Below, piece by piece: positions 46,313 through 54,995 of a stretch of DNA of 64,000 nt. Position numbers and translations under genes: made by a program. The stretch's first letter is position 1. Each line of letters begins with the position of its first letter. Below the pieces are notes generated by a model. It saw only the letters and a list, made by a program, of their open reading frames with translations, had not been told where the DNA came from and did no database searches. Location: positions 806,001 through 870,000 of the forward strand of contig NZ_JAUSUA010000002.1 in assembly GCF_030813245.1 (NCBI RefSeq), in the 5' to 3' direction. This stretch comes from Alkalicoccobacillus murimartini (GTDB lineage Bacteria; Bacillota; Bacilli; Bacillales; Bacillaceae_D).

Positions 46313-47251
46313 TTAAATATAATGACTTAATTTTTGATCTAACCCGTCCTGCTCTCTATAGTAGTTAACTTGTTCCCGTACTCCCTTTACCACAAAAGAG
46401 ATCATATCCTTTTGCTGATCTTCTAACCTCTCGGGATAGATTAAATAGAAACACTGACTTAAACTACTCTCATGGAGATTATAGATCGATAGACCTTTGG
46501 TATCTAACCATAGGCTTGACCTTGGTAGCAGTGTATACCCTACCCCTTCTCTCACAAGCGTTTTAATATCCCAAAAATTTTCTATCTCAATGATTTGTTT
46601 TGGTCGAATTTGATATGCCCGAAAGAATTTCTCTTCAATTAATTCTCTTAATGGGTATCCCCTTTTAGGAATAATGAAGCAGGCATCTTTCATCAAAAAG
46701 CTTGGATTAATTAGATCATGGTACACTTTATTCTTTCTAGCACCAACCAGATGAATCGGTTCACTAAAAAGCTCAATACTTTTTACATTGTCTGGTATAT
46801 AGTCATTTTGATTAACAATAGCCATTTGAATCACCTCACAGCTTGTTAACATGGGCAATTCAATCGATGAACTCACCTGTATCTTCCAACGCTTGTAAAG
46901 TCCTTGTTTTTCTATTAAAGGCATGATAATTGGAGAAACAATCCTCATCACTGGATTGTTTACACCAAATTGAAAGACCTCGTTATCTTCTTCCTGTGTA
47001 TCCTGCATAATTCGAATGCCTTCATTTAGAATAAGCAAACTCTTATATGCAAAATAATAGAATTTTCTTCCTTCTAATGTGAACTCTGTGCCTGATTTCG
47101 ATCTTACAAATAGCTTCTTTCCTACTTCTTCTTCAAGAAGCTCTAGTCTTTTGGAAATGGTTGAGTACGAAAGTGGATATGTCAAAGATAGTTTATTCAT
47201 GCTTCTGTCATGTGCCAATGATGTAAATAGTTCTAAATCTAACTTATCCAT
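46313..47251 (-). CDS. LysR-family transcriptional regulator
   Basis: The 312-residue protein has an N-terminal LysR helix-turn-helix (about 1-60: LDLELFTSLAHDRSMNKLSL, STISKRLELLEEEVG) and a co-inducer domain. ATG 47251 follows AGGAGG; an in-frame extension to 47284 has no site. It lies downstream of the transporter and amidohydrolase genes on the same strand and is the best candidate for their regulator. Confidence 0.87.
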   Translation of the reverse strand: MDKLDLELFTSLAHDRSMNKLSLTYPLSYSTISKRLELLEEEVGKKLFVRSKSGTEFTLEGRKFYYFAYKSLLILNEGIRIMQDTQEEDNEVFQFGVNNPVMRIVSPIIMPLIEKQGLYKRWKIQVSSSIELPMLTSCEVIQMAIVNQNDYIPDNVKSIELFSEPIHLVGARKNKVYHDLINPSFLMKDACFIIPKRGYPLRELIEEKFFRAYQIRPKQIIEIENFWDIKTLVREGVGYTLLPRSSLWLDTKGLSIYNLHESSLSQCFYLIYPERLEDQQKDMISFVVKGVREQVNYYREQDGLDQKLSHYI

Positions 47252-47313
47252 ATCTCGCCTCCTATTTCTATTATCATAAAACAATTAACGATAGATTCTT
47301 AGACAATGTAAGA

Positions 47314-48528
47314 TTACTTCTCATATATTTCAGTTTTCATTGGAGGAATGTCCAATAGATTCCTTTTCTTATCTTTTCTACTAAGTAAAAATACGGCACA
47401 CACAGAAAAAATCGTCATAATAGCTCCCAAATAAAGAAAAGACATCGAGTAATCCAGTAGTGGTAGCGCGAATCCAAAATAAAGAGGGTTCACCAATTGC
47501 GCGGAACGATTAATAAGCAGACGTAATCCAAACGCGATGCCTCTCTCACTAGTCTCTGTGTGTTCTGATATGAGTGACATTGATACAGATTGAGTAATAG
47601 CCAATGAGAATCCAGAAACAGCCAATACCATTATAATGACAAGGAAGTTATGGCTAAATGGTAAAATCAAAAGAAACATAATAGATAAGAAAAAACTTCC
47701 GGTTAAAATAACGGTTAAATTCCACTTGTTAGTCATACGTTCATAAACACTTTTAACTAAAAGCCCAGCTCCTGATGCCACCGTTAATAAAAATCCTATC
47801 TGCATGTAGTTATAATCAATATGTTCTAAATATAACGGGACATAGGACATGCGAGTATCCACAATAAATAACATGACAAAGGAAGCAACTAATCCAGCAG
47901 CTACTCCTTTATTTTTTAGAAGTGAAAACGTTGCGCGCATGTTATTTCTGTGCGCTGGAACTGATATTTTGCTAGTAAGCTTGCGTATTCTATATCCAGA
48001 TATCAGTAAAACAAGACAAATACTCATATATAAAGTAAAGACACTTGAATAACCAAGTAACTCTAAACAGAATCCTGCAATGATGGGACCTAATAGTTGA
48101 CCCAATGCCATATAAAAAGAAAAGGTAGCAATTCTTTTTGTTTTGCTTATTTTTTTTGCATCACCTGTAATCATGACTTGAACCGTAAGCCAAACAAATA
48201 ATTGACCGATGCCTGCTATGATCTGCGCAAGAATTAACATAGTAAGATTAGTTGAAAGGATATATAGGAGGCCGCTCAGGCACATTAACCATGCGCCCCA
48301 TCTGAATAGAACCTCAGAACCCACCTTTTCCATGTAACCGCCAATCGGTATAGCTAAAAGCAATGGAATAACTGCATAAATCGCTAAAATGAATGAAATG
48401 TGTAGGTCACTTGCTCCGATAGATAAACCAAATAGCGCGATCACTGGCCTGGTTAATGAATGAGCAAACCAATATAAACCACAGCATATAGAGATAAACG
48501 TCCACTCTTCATTCTTTCTTTCAATCAT
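47314..48528 (-). CDS. MFS transporter
   Basis: The 404-residue protein has twelve predicted helices in two halves. IPIGGYMEKVGSEVLFRWG is the family's helix 2-3 signature. The direction and substrate are unknown. GGAG precedes the ATG by seven bases. It lies between an amidohydrolase gene and a LysR regulator on one strand. A hairpin with a T-rich tail (48555-48583) before it may separate it from the ABC-transporter transcript. Confidence 0.82.
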   Translation of the reverse strand: MIERKNEEWTFISICCGLYWFAHSLTRPVIALFGLSIGASDLHISFILAIYAVIPLLLAIPIGGYMEKVGSEVLFRWGAWLMCLSGLLYILSTNLTMLILAQIIAGIGQLFVWLTVQVMITGDAKKISKTKRIATFSFYMALGQLLGPIIAGFCLELLGYSSVFTLYMSICLVLLISGYRIRKLTSKISVPAHRNNMRATFSLLKNKGVAAGLVASFVMLFIVDTRMSYVPLYLEHIDYNYMQIGFLLTVASGAGLLVKSVYERMTNKWNLTVILTGSFFLSIMFLLILPFSHNFLVIIMVLAVSGFSLAITQSVSMSLISEHTETSERGIAFGLRLLINRSAQLVNPLYFGFALPLLDYSMSFLYLGAIMTIFSVCAVFLLSRKDKKRNLLDIPPMKTEIYEK

Positions 48529-48554
48529 TATTTATCTCCACTCTCTGATCGATA

Positions 48555-48583
48555 AAATAAGGTCTGGATACCCATCCAGACCT
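48555..48583 (-). terminator. hairpin before the MFS gene
   Basis: AGGTCTGGA (48560-48568) and TCCAGACCT (48575-48583) are perfect 9-bp arms. On the minus strand TATTTTAT follows. It is a partial or complete terminator after the amidohydrolase gene. Confidence 0.65.
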
Positions 48584-48591
48584 CAACGTTA

Positions 48592-49350
48592 TTATTCAGC
48601 AGCCACTTTTCTTTTAAAGGATCCAAAATCTAACTTGTCGTCATAGATTCCTTCATCAACGGTTTCTATATATTGAAGGGTGTCTTCCAAAGACATACAA
48701 TCCGCATACTTAGCATTCATATCGTATAAGGCCATCGCATGAGAAGCTTGTCCTCGGTCAAATGTACACTCTTCAACCACTCCAATTCGATAATTGTAAG
48801 AAAATGCATCTACAACAGAAGCACGAACACACCCGCTCGTTGTTGTCCCTGTCACAATCAACGAATCTACACCTAAATGTACAAGGTGAGTCAACAAATT
48901 CGTTCCATGAAAAGCACTAGGCTTTAATTTTTCGATATATAAATCCGTCTCTAATGGAGCGATCTCTTTGACGATATCATTGCCTCTAAATCCTTCTACA
49001 CCTTGCGCTTCTTTCATCTTAGGATTCTTCCATGTCCATGCCCCTCGATCAAACCCATCTAATCTTGAATCGATTCCTGTTGTATAGATCACTGGAATTC
49101 TTTTTTCTCTGGCATGGTGTAATAGTGTTTGAGTATGGTCAACAGCATCCCATGCTTCTTCTCCACAACTGAGATTCCATGTCTTTACCGACTCTTCTAC
49201 AGGTTCACGCTTATGACCGCAAAAATCATAGCTAACATCAATAATTAAGAGCGCGGGTTTTGAACCTAACCCCGCATTATTTCCATAACCAGCATCCCCA
49301 AATACCTGCCTGTCCCGGTCTGTTAAAAAATGATCCCAAGATTTTTTCAT
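48592..49350 (-). CDS. isochorismatase-family amidohydrolase (N-carbamoylsarcosine amidase-like)
   Basis: The 252-residue enzyme has the cysteine-hydrolase triad: Asp in LLIIDVSYDFCG, Lys in IEKLKPSAFHGT and Cys in TGTTTSGCVRASVVDA. This subgroup includes N-carbamoylsarcosine, maleamate and ureidoacrylate amidohydrolases, which release ammonia or carbamate. AAAGGAGG precedes the ATG. It lies 14 bases after the binding-protein gene of an ABC importer, so its substrate is probably the imported amide or carbamoyl compound. A RidA-type gene is divergent. Confidence 0.85.
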   Translation of the reverse strand: MKKSWDHFLTDRDRQVFGDAGYGNNAGLGSKPALLIIDVSYDFCGHKREPVEESVKTWNLSCGEEAWDAVDHTQTLLHHAREKRIPVIYTTGIDSRLDGFDRGAWTWKNPKMKEAQGVEGFRGNDIVKEIAPLETDLYIEKLKPSAFHGTNLLTHLVHLGVDSLIVTGTTTSGCVRASVVDAFSYNYRIGVVEECTFDRGQASHAMALYDMNAKYADCMSLEDTLQYIETVDEGIYDDKLDFGSFKRKVAAE

Positions 49351-49364
49351 AAACGTTTCCTCCT

Positions 49365-50366
49365 TTATTTTTGGAAAAATGATGATTCTACAATATCGTC
49401 ATACGAAACGGCGTCAGCCTCTAACATATCCGCATTTACAACCACTTTTAGGTTTGTACTAATTGAATCTTCAGTTATTTCACCTGAGAATTCCCAATGC
49501 TCATCATCTAGTGCCCTTTGCATCATCGCTTCAAGTAAGTCATCATCAATGGTGGAAAACTCTTCTGTTGCTGTTTCTAATGCTTCTTCTGGATTGTCTC
49601 TAATGAAGGCTAGACCTTTTTTCATTCCCTCTACAAATGCTTCCACTTGCTCTGGGTGCTCTTCAATTGTTTCTAATTGAACATTCATTGTAGAATACGC
49701 ATAATCCCCTAGTTCTTGAGGAACATTGTAGATTGGTTCGCCCCAGATACCTTCATTTATTCCTTGTTGAAGAATAGGGTCTGCAACTATAGCTACTTCT
49801 CCCTCTCCTTCACTTATTACACTTGGTATAGAGGACTGATCAACCTCTAATAAAGTTACATCCTTATCAACATCCAATCCCCATTCACTAAGAAGATATC
49901 TTGTAATTGAATTTGGCGTCGCACCATAAGGGTTCGTAACAATCGTTTTGCCTTTTAGGAAAGTAGCCATATCCTGATCGACTTCTAACCCATCTTTTGC
50001 AACCATATAAACATTACCTCTATTAACTACATTCACAATAGCTTTTAGATCTGCATTTTTTGCTTTTGCAAATGCATTATGCTCAGGACCTCCAATGAAT
50101 GCCCATGCTTCATTTGTTAACACCGCATTTGTGTGAGCACTGCCTCCTGACAAAGTCGTTATTTCTACTTCTACTCCTTCAAAAAATCCTTCTTTAATAG
50201 CTACATAAAGTGGTAAATATCCAAAGCCTCGTAATGGCTCAGCCACGATTAATTTGGGTATATCACCTTCAGGTTCAGCAGAGGCCCCTTGGCTACTTGA
50301 TGAGCCGCAGGCAGATAAAATCATCAGTATCATGCTAGTACATAAAATAAGTAAACTCTTTCTCAT
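49365..50366 (-). CDS. NMT1-like ABC substrate-binding lipoprotein
   Basis: The 333-residue lipoprotein has lipobox LSAC followed by GSSSSQG, and an NMT1/SsuA-type fold with LRGFGYLPLYVAIKEGFF. Such proteins bind sulfonates, nitrate, thiamine precursors or small amides. ATG 50366 follows AAGGGG. It is the third gene of an ATPase-permease-binding protein-amidohydrolase operon, which hints at a nitrogen-containing substrate. Confidence 0.88.
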   Translation of the reverse strand: MRKSLLILCTSMILMILSACGSSSSQGASAEPEGDIPKLIVAEPLRGFGYLPLYVAIKEGFFEGVEVEITTLSGGSAHTNAVLTNEAWAFIGGPEHNAFAKAKNADLKAIVNVVNRGNVYMVAKDGLEVDQDMATFLKGKTIVTNPYGATPNSITRYLLSEWGLDVDKDVTLLEVDQSSIPSVISEGEGEVAIVADPILQQGINEGIWGEPIYNVPQELGDYAYSTMNVQLETIEEHPEQVEAFVEGMKKGLAFIRDNPEEALETATEEFSTIDDDLLEAMMQRALDDEHWEFSGEITEDSISTNLKVVVNADMLEADAVSYDDIVESSFFQK

Positions 50367-50381
50367 TATCATCACCCCTTA

Positions 50382-51245
50382 TTATTTATGAAGCACACCC
50401 TGCAACAAACGTTTTTCAAGCCATGAAATAATTAAATAGAGGAGAACTGAGAGTAATGAAAGATTGAATATCCCTGCCCAAATCAGCGAGATTTCATACG
50501 TTTGACCCGCATAAAAGATCATTCTTCCTAAACCATTACTTGATCCGATATACTCTCCAACTATAGCTCCTGTTAGAGCAAGCCCGATATTGATTCTAAG
50601 TGCGGATATAATCGCCGGCATCGTCCATGGAACAACTACCTTCGTGAATACCTGCCACCTAGATGCTCCCAACGCAAAAATCATTCTCACCAAATCCCGG
50701 TCAACCTGCTTCATTCCGTTATAAGTCGTTAATGTAGTAATAATAATTGTAATCGCGATAGCCATAGCTACTTTGGAAGAAAGACCTATTCCAAAAATCA
50801 GCACTACAATTGGAGCCAGTGCTAATTTAGGCATCGCCTCAAAGATAATGAGGAATGGTTCTGTAACCTTTGCATAATATTTAGACCACCAGAATGATAA
50901 GCCTATAGCAGCCCCGCCAACTGTACCAATTAAAAATCCATAGATTGTTGATTGAAATGTATAGAATGTGTCATACCAAACGGACCCATCGGCTGCGATA
51001 ATTAGCCATGTTTGAAGGATTTCAGATGGCATACTCCAAAAAAATGAATTAATAATCTCAAATCGCGCCAGCAACTCCCACAACGTAATGAATAGTGCAA
51101 ACACCCCTAATCTACCAACTTGCAGTGTCCACTCCTTTGGTTCTTTCTCGATGCTTGCCCATGCTCTACGTTTTTTTGACTTAGCTTTGCTAGGTTTATT
51201 AGAGGGTACAGCGACGGTATCTACGGTTTTGATATGCTCTGCCAA
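50382..51245 (-). CDS. ABC transporter permease, SsuC/ThiX type
   Basis: The 287-residue protein has a basic N-terminus (KPSKAKSKKRRAW), six predicted membrane helices and the coupling loop FALGASRWQVFTKVVVPWTMP. It forms the channel of the importer. The start is TTG after AAAGGAGGGG. It lies 14 bases after the ATPase stop. Confidence 0.9.
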   Translation of the reverse strand: MAEHIKTVDTVAVPSNKPSKAKSKKRRAWASIEKEPKEWTLQVGRLGVFALFITLWELLARFEIINSFFWSMPSEILQTWLIIAADGSVWYDTFYTFQSTIYGFLIGTVGGAAIGLSFWWSKYYAKVTEPFLIIFEAMPKLALAPIVVLIFGIGLSSKVAMAIAITIIITTLTTYNGMKQVDRDLVRMIFALGASRWQVFTKVVVPWTMPAIISALRINIGLALTGAIVGEYIGSSNGLGRMIFYAGQTYEISLIWAGIFNLSLLSVLLYLIISWLEKRLLQGVLHK

Positions 51246-51259
51246 TGCCTTCCCCTCCT

Positions 51260-52054
51260 TTATGCACCTTCTTTTTGACTCTTTTTAACTTCTTGTGAGA
51301 GAAGATGCAGTGCTTCTTCTTTTAAACGGATAAATTCTTTAGACGTTGTAATAGTAGGTTTTCTTGGCCTTGCAAGATCCACTTTCAATCGACATTTTAC
51401 CGTTCCTGGTCTAGCCGTCATAATATAGATCTCATCAGATAAGTAAATCGCTTCATCAATATCATGCGTAACAAACAAAATGGTTTTCTGAAAATCATCC
51501 CACAAATCAAGCAACCACTCTTGCATATTAGCTCTAGTTTGAGCGTCTAATGCTCCAAAGGGCTCATCCAATAAAATAATATCCTTGTTATATAAAACCG
51601 TTCGAAGCAATGCAGCTCGTTGCCTCATGCCTCCAGATAATTGTGACGGATAACTATGTTCGAACCCTTTTAAACCGTACTTTTCAAGTAAAGGTAGGGC
51701 AATATCTTTCGCCTCGTTTTTAGGCTTCTTTAAGATTTCCATTCCAAGAATGACGTTATCGAGGATGGAGCGCCATGGTAGCAATAAATCCTTTTGTAGC
51801 ATATATCCGACAAGCCCCGTTGATCCATTTACATTCATTCCATCGATGACAAGCTCCCCATCACTCGGTTCATCTAGCCCCGAGATAATATTAAATAAGG
51901 TTGACTTGCCACAACCACTCGGACCGATGATACTGACAAACTTGTGAGGAGATATTTGCATTTCTACATTATCGATCGCGCTTACCGTTCCCTTTTTTGA
52001 TTCAAACGTTTTGGTAACATTCCGTAATTCCACTTTATAAGGCTGGGACTCCAT
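51260..52054 (-). CDS. ABC transporter ATP-binding protein
   Basis: The 264-residue ATPase has Walker A (GPSGCGKST), the signature LSGGMRQR, Walker B (IILLDEPFGALD) and the H-loop (VTHDIDE). It is the nitrate/sulfonate/taurine class and powers the adjacent permease. AAAGGAGG precedes the ATG. It is the first gene of the minus-strand operon, divergent from the RidA gene. Confidence 0.93.
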   Translation of the reverse strand: MESQPYKVELRNVTKTFESKKGTVSAIDNVEMQISPHKFVSIIGPSGCGKSTLFNIISGLDEPSDGELVIDGMNVNGSTGLVGYMLQKDLLLPWRSILDNVILGMEILKKPKNEAKDIALPLLEKYGLKGFEHSYPSQLSGGMRQRAALLRTVLYNKDIILLDEPFGALDAQTRANMQEWLLDLWDDFQKTILFVTHDIDEAIYLSDEIYIMTARPGTVKCRLKVDLARPRKPTITTSKEFIRLKEEALHLLSQEVKKSQKEGA

Positions 52055-52183
52055 GTACGATTACCTCCTTTATCTGTCTAATCAAATTCTAGCACTCAGA
52101 TCTATTAGCCGGTTCACGGTAATATAAAGAACAAATTGAGAGATTTCATGACAGAATTTTTAGTTAATTCAGTTTTTTACTAG

Positions 52184-52213
52184 TTGACATAATCACTTTT
52201 ATAAAAATAAACT
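52184..52213 (+). promoter_or_regulatory. promoter of the RidA-family gene
   Basis: TTGACA (52184-52189) and TAAACT (52208-52213) are 18 bp apart, about 33 bases before the start codon. Confidence 0.45.
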
Positions 52214-52245
52214 AAACTAACACCGACACTACTAGGAGGATGAGG

Positions 52246-52710
52246 ATGCGAGATTTAACGGAGGAACACATGCAACGTTTAAATATACACTTACCTAAAC
52301 CGAACAACCCATTAAATGGATATGTATCTGTTAAACAAGTTGGACGTCTACTTTACACAGCTGGACAGGATTGTCGAATAAATGGAGAATTGCAATACGA
52401 AGGTAAATTGGGAGAAGAATTAACGATCGAGGAAGGCAAACACGCTGCTGAAATTGTGATGTTGAATCTCCTAGCAGCTATCAAACAGCACACGGGTAGT
52501 CTGGACAGCATTAAACAAGTTGTAAAAATATTAGCATTCGTCAACTCCACAAACACCTTTGCTGACCAGCCTCACGTCATAGATGGAGCCTCAGACTTAC
52601 TAAACCGTATACTCAAAGAACGTGGAACTCATGCCAGGTCTGCCGTTTCGGCAAATTCTCTTCCTTTTCACACACCAGTGGAGATAGAGATGATCGTTGA
52701 GTTGAAATAA
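52246..52710 (+). CDS. RidA-family enamine/imine deaminase-like protein
   Basis: The 154-residue protein belongs to the YjgF/YER057c/UK114 superfamily (YjgH/RutC-like branch): VGRLLYTAGQDCRI and THARSAVSANSLPFHTPVEIE. The conserved Arg before SAV is present. Members hydrolyse reactive enamines or imines such as 2-aminoacrylate. ATG 52246 lies six bases after AGGAGG; the ATG at 52240 abuts it. Divergence from an ABC importer plus amidohydrolase recalls the RutB/RutC pair of pyrimidine nitrogen scavenging. The link is inferred. Confidence 0.85.
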   Translation: MRDLTEEHMQRLNIHLPKPNNPLNGYVSVKQVGRLLYTAGQDCRINGELQYEGKLGEELTIEEGKHAAEIVMLNLLAAIKQHTGSLDSIKQVVKILAFVNSTNTFADQPHVIDGASDLLNRILKERGTHARSAVSANSLPFHTPVEIEMIVELK

Positions 52711-52736
52711 AAAAGGACTAATGGTTATCCGTCACT

Positions 52737-52769
52737 AAAAAAGATCCTTACACAAAAAGGATCTTTTTT
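52737..52769. terminator. terminator between RidA and histidine phosphatase genes
   Basis: AAAAAAGATCCTT and AAGGATCTTTTTT are perfect 13-bp arms, usable in both directions. Confidence 0.92.
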
Positions 52770-52840
52770 AGGATATCTATGAATAATTATAAGAGAAGAT
52801 CTCCCACTAAATCTCAGTATAAACCTACCGTTTCTTCATA

Positions 52841-53431
52841 CTACAAATGCGGAGTATGATTATACGCTTCAACCTCAAAGGAATCATCTAACCAACGTAA
52901 TTGCGTGATGGATGTATTCGCTAATTTTCCTTTACCGGTTCCAATTTCTCCATTTGTAATCCGGTGAAGAAAGGCATTGATTGCTCCGCCGTGGGATACG
53001 ATTAATGTGGGTGCGCCTTCTGTCATTTTGGCAATGTTTGTGATGGCTGTCACCATTCGTTCCTGCATGTCTTCAAGCGACTCCATGCCATATCTCATCG
53101 GCACCCCAAAGTTTATTTGAAAGTCCGGTAGCGTATCAACAATATCCGTTATGAGTCTTCCTTCTAGCTCGCCGTAATATCGCTCACGTAGAGCTGTTTC
53201 TGTTTTGATTCCACTTATAGGCATAGCTTCTGTGAGCCATTGTGCTGTTTGATTCGCTCTCTTTAAGTCACTTGTAAACACATATTCAAAATGAATGTTT
53301 TGATCTATAAAATGGGTAGCTAATTTCTTCGCCTGCTGAATGCCTTTTTTGCTTAATGGAATATCCTTTTGTCCTTGAAGTCTCTTTATGACATTCCACT
53401 CTGATTCTCCGTGCCTGACGATACATAACAA
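52841..53431 (-). CDS. histidine phosphatase (phosphoglycerate mutase superfamily)
   Basis: The 196-residue protein opens with the phosphohistidine motif IVRHGESEWN. It has the second arginine region (FTSDLKRANQTA), the acid Glu in ALRERYYGELEGR and the second His in LIVSHGGAINAFL. All catalytic residues of this branch are intact. The start is TTG after AGGAGG. It lies 11 bases after phnE, so it belongs to the phosphonate-type transporter operon and probably dephosphorylates the imported compound or a derivative. Confidence 0.87.
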   Translation of the reverse strand: MLCIVRHGESEWNVIKRLQGQKDIPLSKKGIQQAKKLATHFIDQNIHFEYVFTSDLKRANQTAQWLTEAMPISGIKTETALRERYYGELEGRLITDIVDTLPDFQINFGVPMRYGMESLEDMQERMVTAITNIAKMTEGAPTLIVSHGGAINAFLHRITNGEIGTGKGKLANTSITQLRWLDDSFEVEAYNHTPHL

Positions 53432-53442
53432 AATAAATCCTC

Positions 53443-54228
53443 CTATAAAATACGTTTTCGAATGGCAGCGGATAGCTGCTCTACTAAGACAACCACTATA
53501 AAAATAATGATAATAATCATAAATGCTTCATCATATTTCATTAATGACATAGATGTAGATAATTCTATTCCTATACCACCTGCGCCAACTAATCCAAGCA
53601 CAACGGCTGATCGAATCGCTTTTTCTACTGAGAACAAACTTGTAGCTACAAAGGAAGGAAAGCCAATCGGAACAATGGATGCGGAATAAACACCCAAACG
53701 ATTACTTCCTGTAGACTGAATCGCTTCACGTGGACCTTTATCCATTTCCTCTATTCGTTCAGAGAAGAAGCGCGCACAGAAAGCCGTAGTATCAACCATA
53801 ATGGTCAAGATCCCTGCAAAAGGGCCAAGTCCCACTGAGATAACAAAAAGTAGAGCCCAAACTAAGTCCGGTACTGTACGCATAATAGATACGATAAATC
53901 GAATGACTGTGCTGATAAGCGGATGAGGCGTGGTATTTTTTGAGATTAATAAGGCAATGGGTAAGCTAATTATTACACCAAATACTGTCCCAACTAATGC
54001 AATCTCAAACGTTTCCAACATCGCCATGGAGATGCTACTCCACCGGCTTACATCGGGTGGTACAGCCCTCGAAAGAAAGGTCCCGATATTTTGTGAACCT
54101 GCTACAATTCGATCCAACGAGATATTTGCATTGATCATACCTGACATAAAGAAACCAACAAAGCCAACGATGACGATCCAGCTCCACACAGGAGGCATTG
54201 AAAAACGCGGAGGAGGAAGATTAGACAT
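53443..54228 (-). CDS. phnE: phosphonate ABC transporter permease
   Basis: The 261-residue permease has about six membrane helices and the PhnE-type loop EAIQSTGSNRLGVYSASIVPIG. It forms the channel for phosphonates, phosphite or related oxyanions together with PhnC and PhnD. ATG 54228 follows AAGGAG and overlaps the phnC stop by 8 bases. A single permease gene is present; some systems carry two. Confidence 0.9.
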   Translation of the reverse strand: MSNLPPPRFSMPPVWSWIVIVGFVGFFMSGMINANISLDRIVAGSQNIGTFLSRAVPPDVSRWSSISMAMLETFEIALVGTVFGVIISLPIALLISKNTTPHPLISTVIRFIVSIMRTVPDLVWALLFVISVGLGPFAGILTIMVDTTAFCARFFSERIEEMDKGPREAIQSTGSNRLGVYSASIVPIGFPSFVATSLFSVEKAIRSAVVLGLVGAGGIGIELSTSMSLMKYDEAFMIIIIIFIVVVLVEQLSAAIRKRIL

Positions 54229-54982
54229 GAGTGAGGATCTCCTTCTGTTCATAATAAAGACGGTCGAATGAATGCACAGTTTGGTTTGTTTTTAACTCAT
54301 CAAGCACAATCTTTCCGTTATTGAGTCCTACAAAACGATTCCCATACGTAAGGGCTAAATCTAGCTGATGAAGAGTACAAATCAGCGTCAATCCCTGCTC
54401 CTGTGCCACTTCAATTAATAAATTCATCACCTCAATACCAGCTTTAGGATCTAAAGAAGCAATGGGCTCATCCGCAAGCACAACAGTGGGTTCTTGAATA
54501 AGCATACGAGCAATAGCCACCCTTTGTTGCTGCCCTCCTGACAGCTGGTCAGCACGTCGAGAGGCCAAATGGCCAAGACCCACTCGTTCCAGACAATGCA
54601 TCGCACTTTCTCTTAATTCTTTTTTAGCAAAGGGATGGAACGTTGTGATGACAGATGGATGACGACCTAAGGCACCAAATAATACATTTTGAAAAACCGA
54701 TATATTTGGAATGAGATTAAACTTTTGAAATACATTTCCCATTTCCTTCTGGAGTTGTCGAAGCTCTTTTCCATTCGCTTGAGAGATTGACCGCCCATCG
54801 AGAAAAATCTCTCCTGAGGAAAGTGACTCCAGCCCTCCAACTGTGCGAAGAAGCGTAGATTTACCTGAACCGTTATGGCCAAGTAAAATGACTAGTTCTC
54901 CCTTTTGCACAGTCAAATCAACGGATGACAACGCTTTTGTCCCATTATGAAAAGCCTTTGATACTTGTTTAAGTTGTAACAT
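54221..54982 (-). CDS. phnC: phosphonate ABC transporter ATP-binding protein
   Basis: The 253-residue ATPase has Walker A (GHNGSGKST), signature LSGGQQQR, Walker B (VVLADEPIASLDP) and the H-loop (CTLHQLDLA). LGRHPSVITTFHPFAK is typical of PhnC. It energises uptake of the phosphonate-type substrate. GGAGGGG precedes the ATG. It follows phnD by 13 bases. Confidence 0.92.
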   Translation of the reverse strand: MLQLKQVSKAFHNGTKALSSVDLTVQKGELVILLGHNGSGKSTLLRTVGGLESLSSGEIFLDGRSISQANGKELRQLQKEMGNVFQKFNLIPNISVFQNVLFGALGRHPSVITTFHPFAKKELRESAMHCLERVGLGHLASRRADQLSGGQQQRVAIARMLIQEPTVVLADEPIASLDPKAGIEVMNLLIEVAQEQGLTLICTLHQLDLALTYGNRFVGLNNGKIVLDELKTNQTVHSFDRLYYEQKEILTHV

Positions 54983-54995
54983 TCGACCCCTCCAT

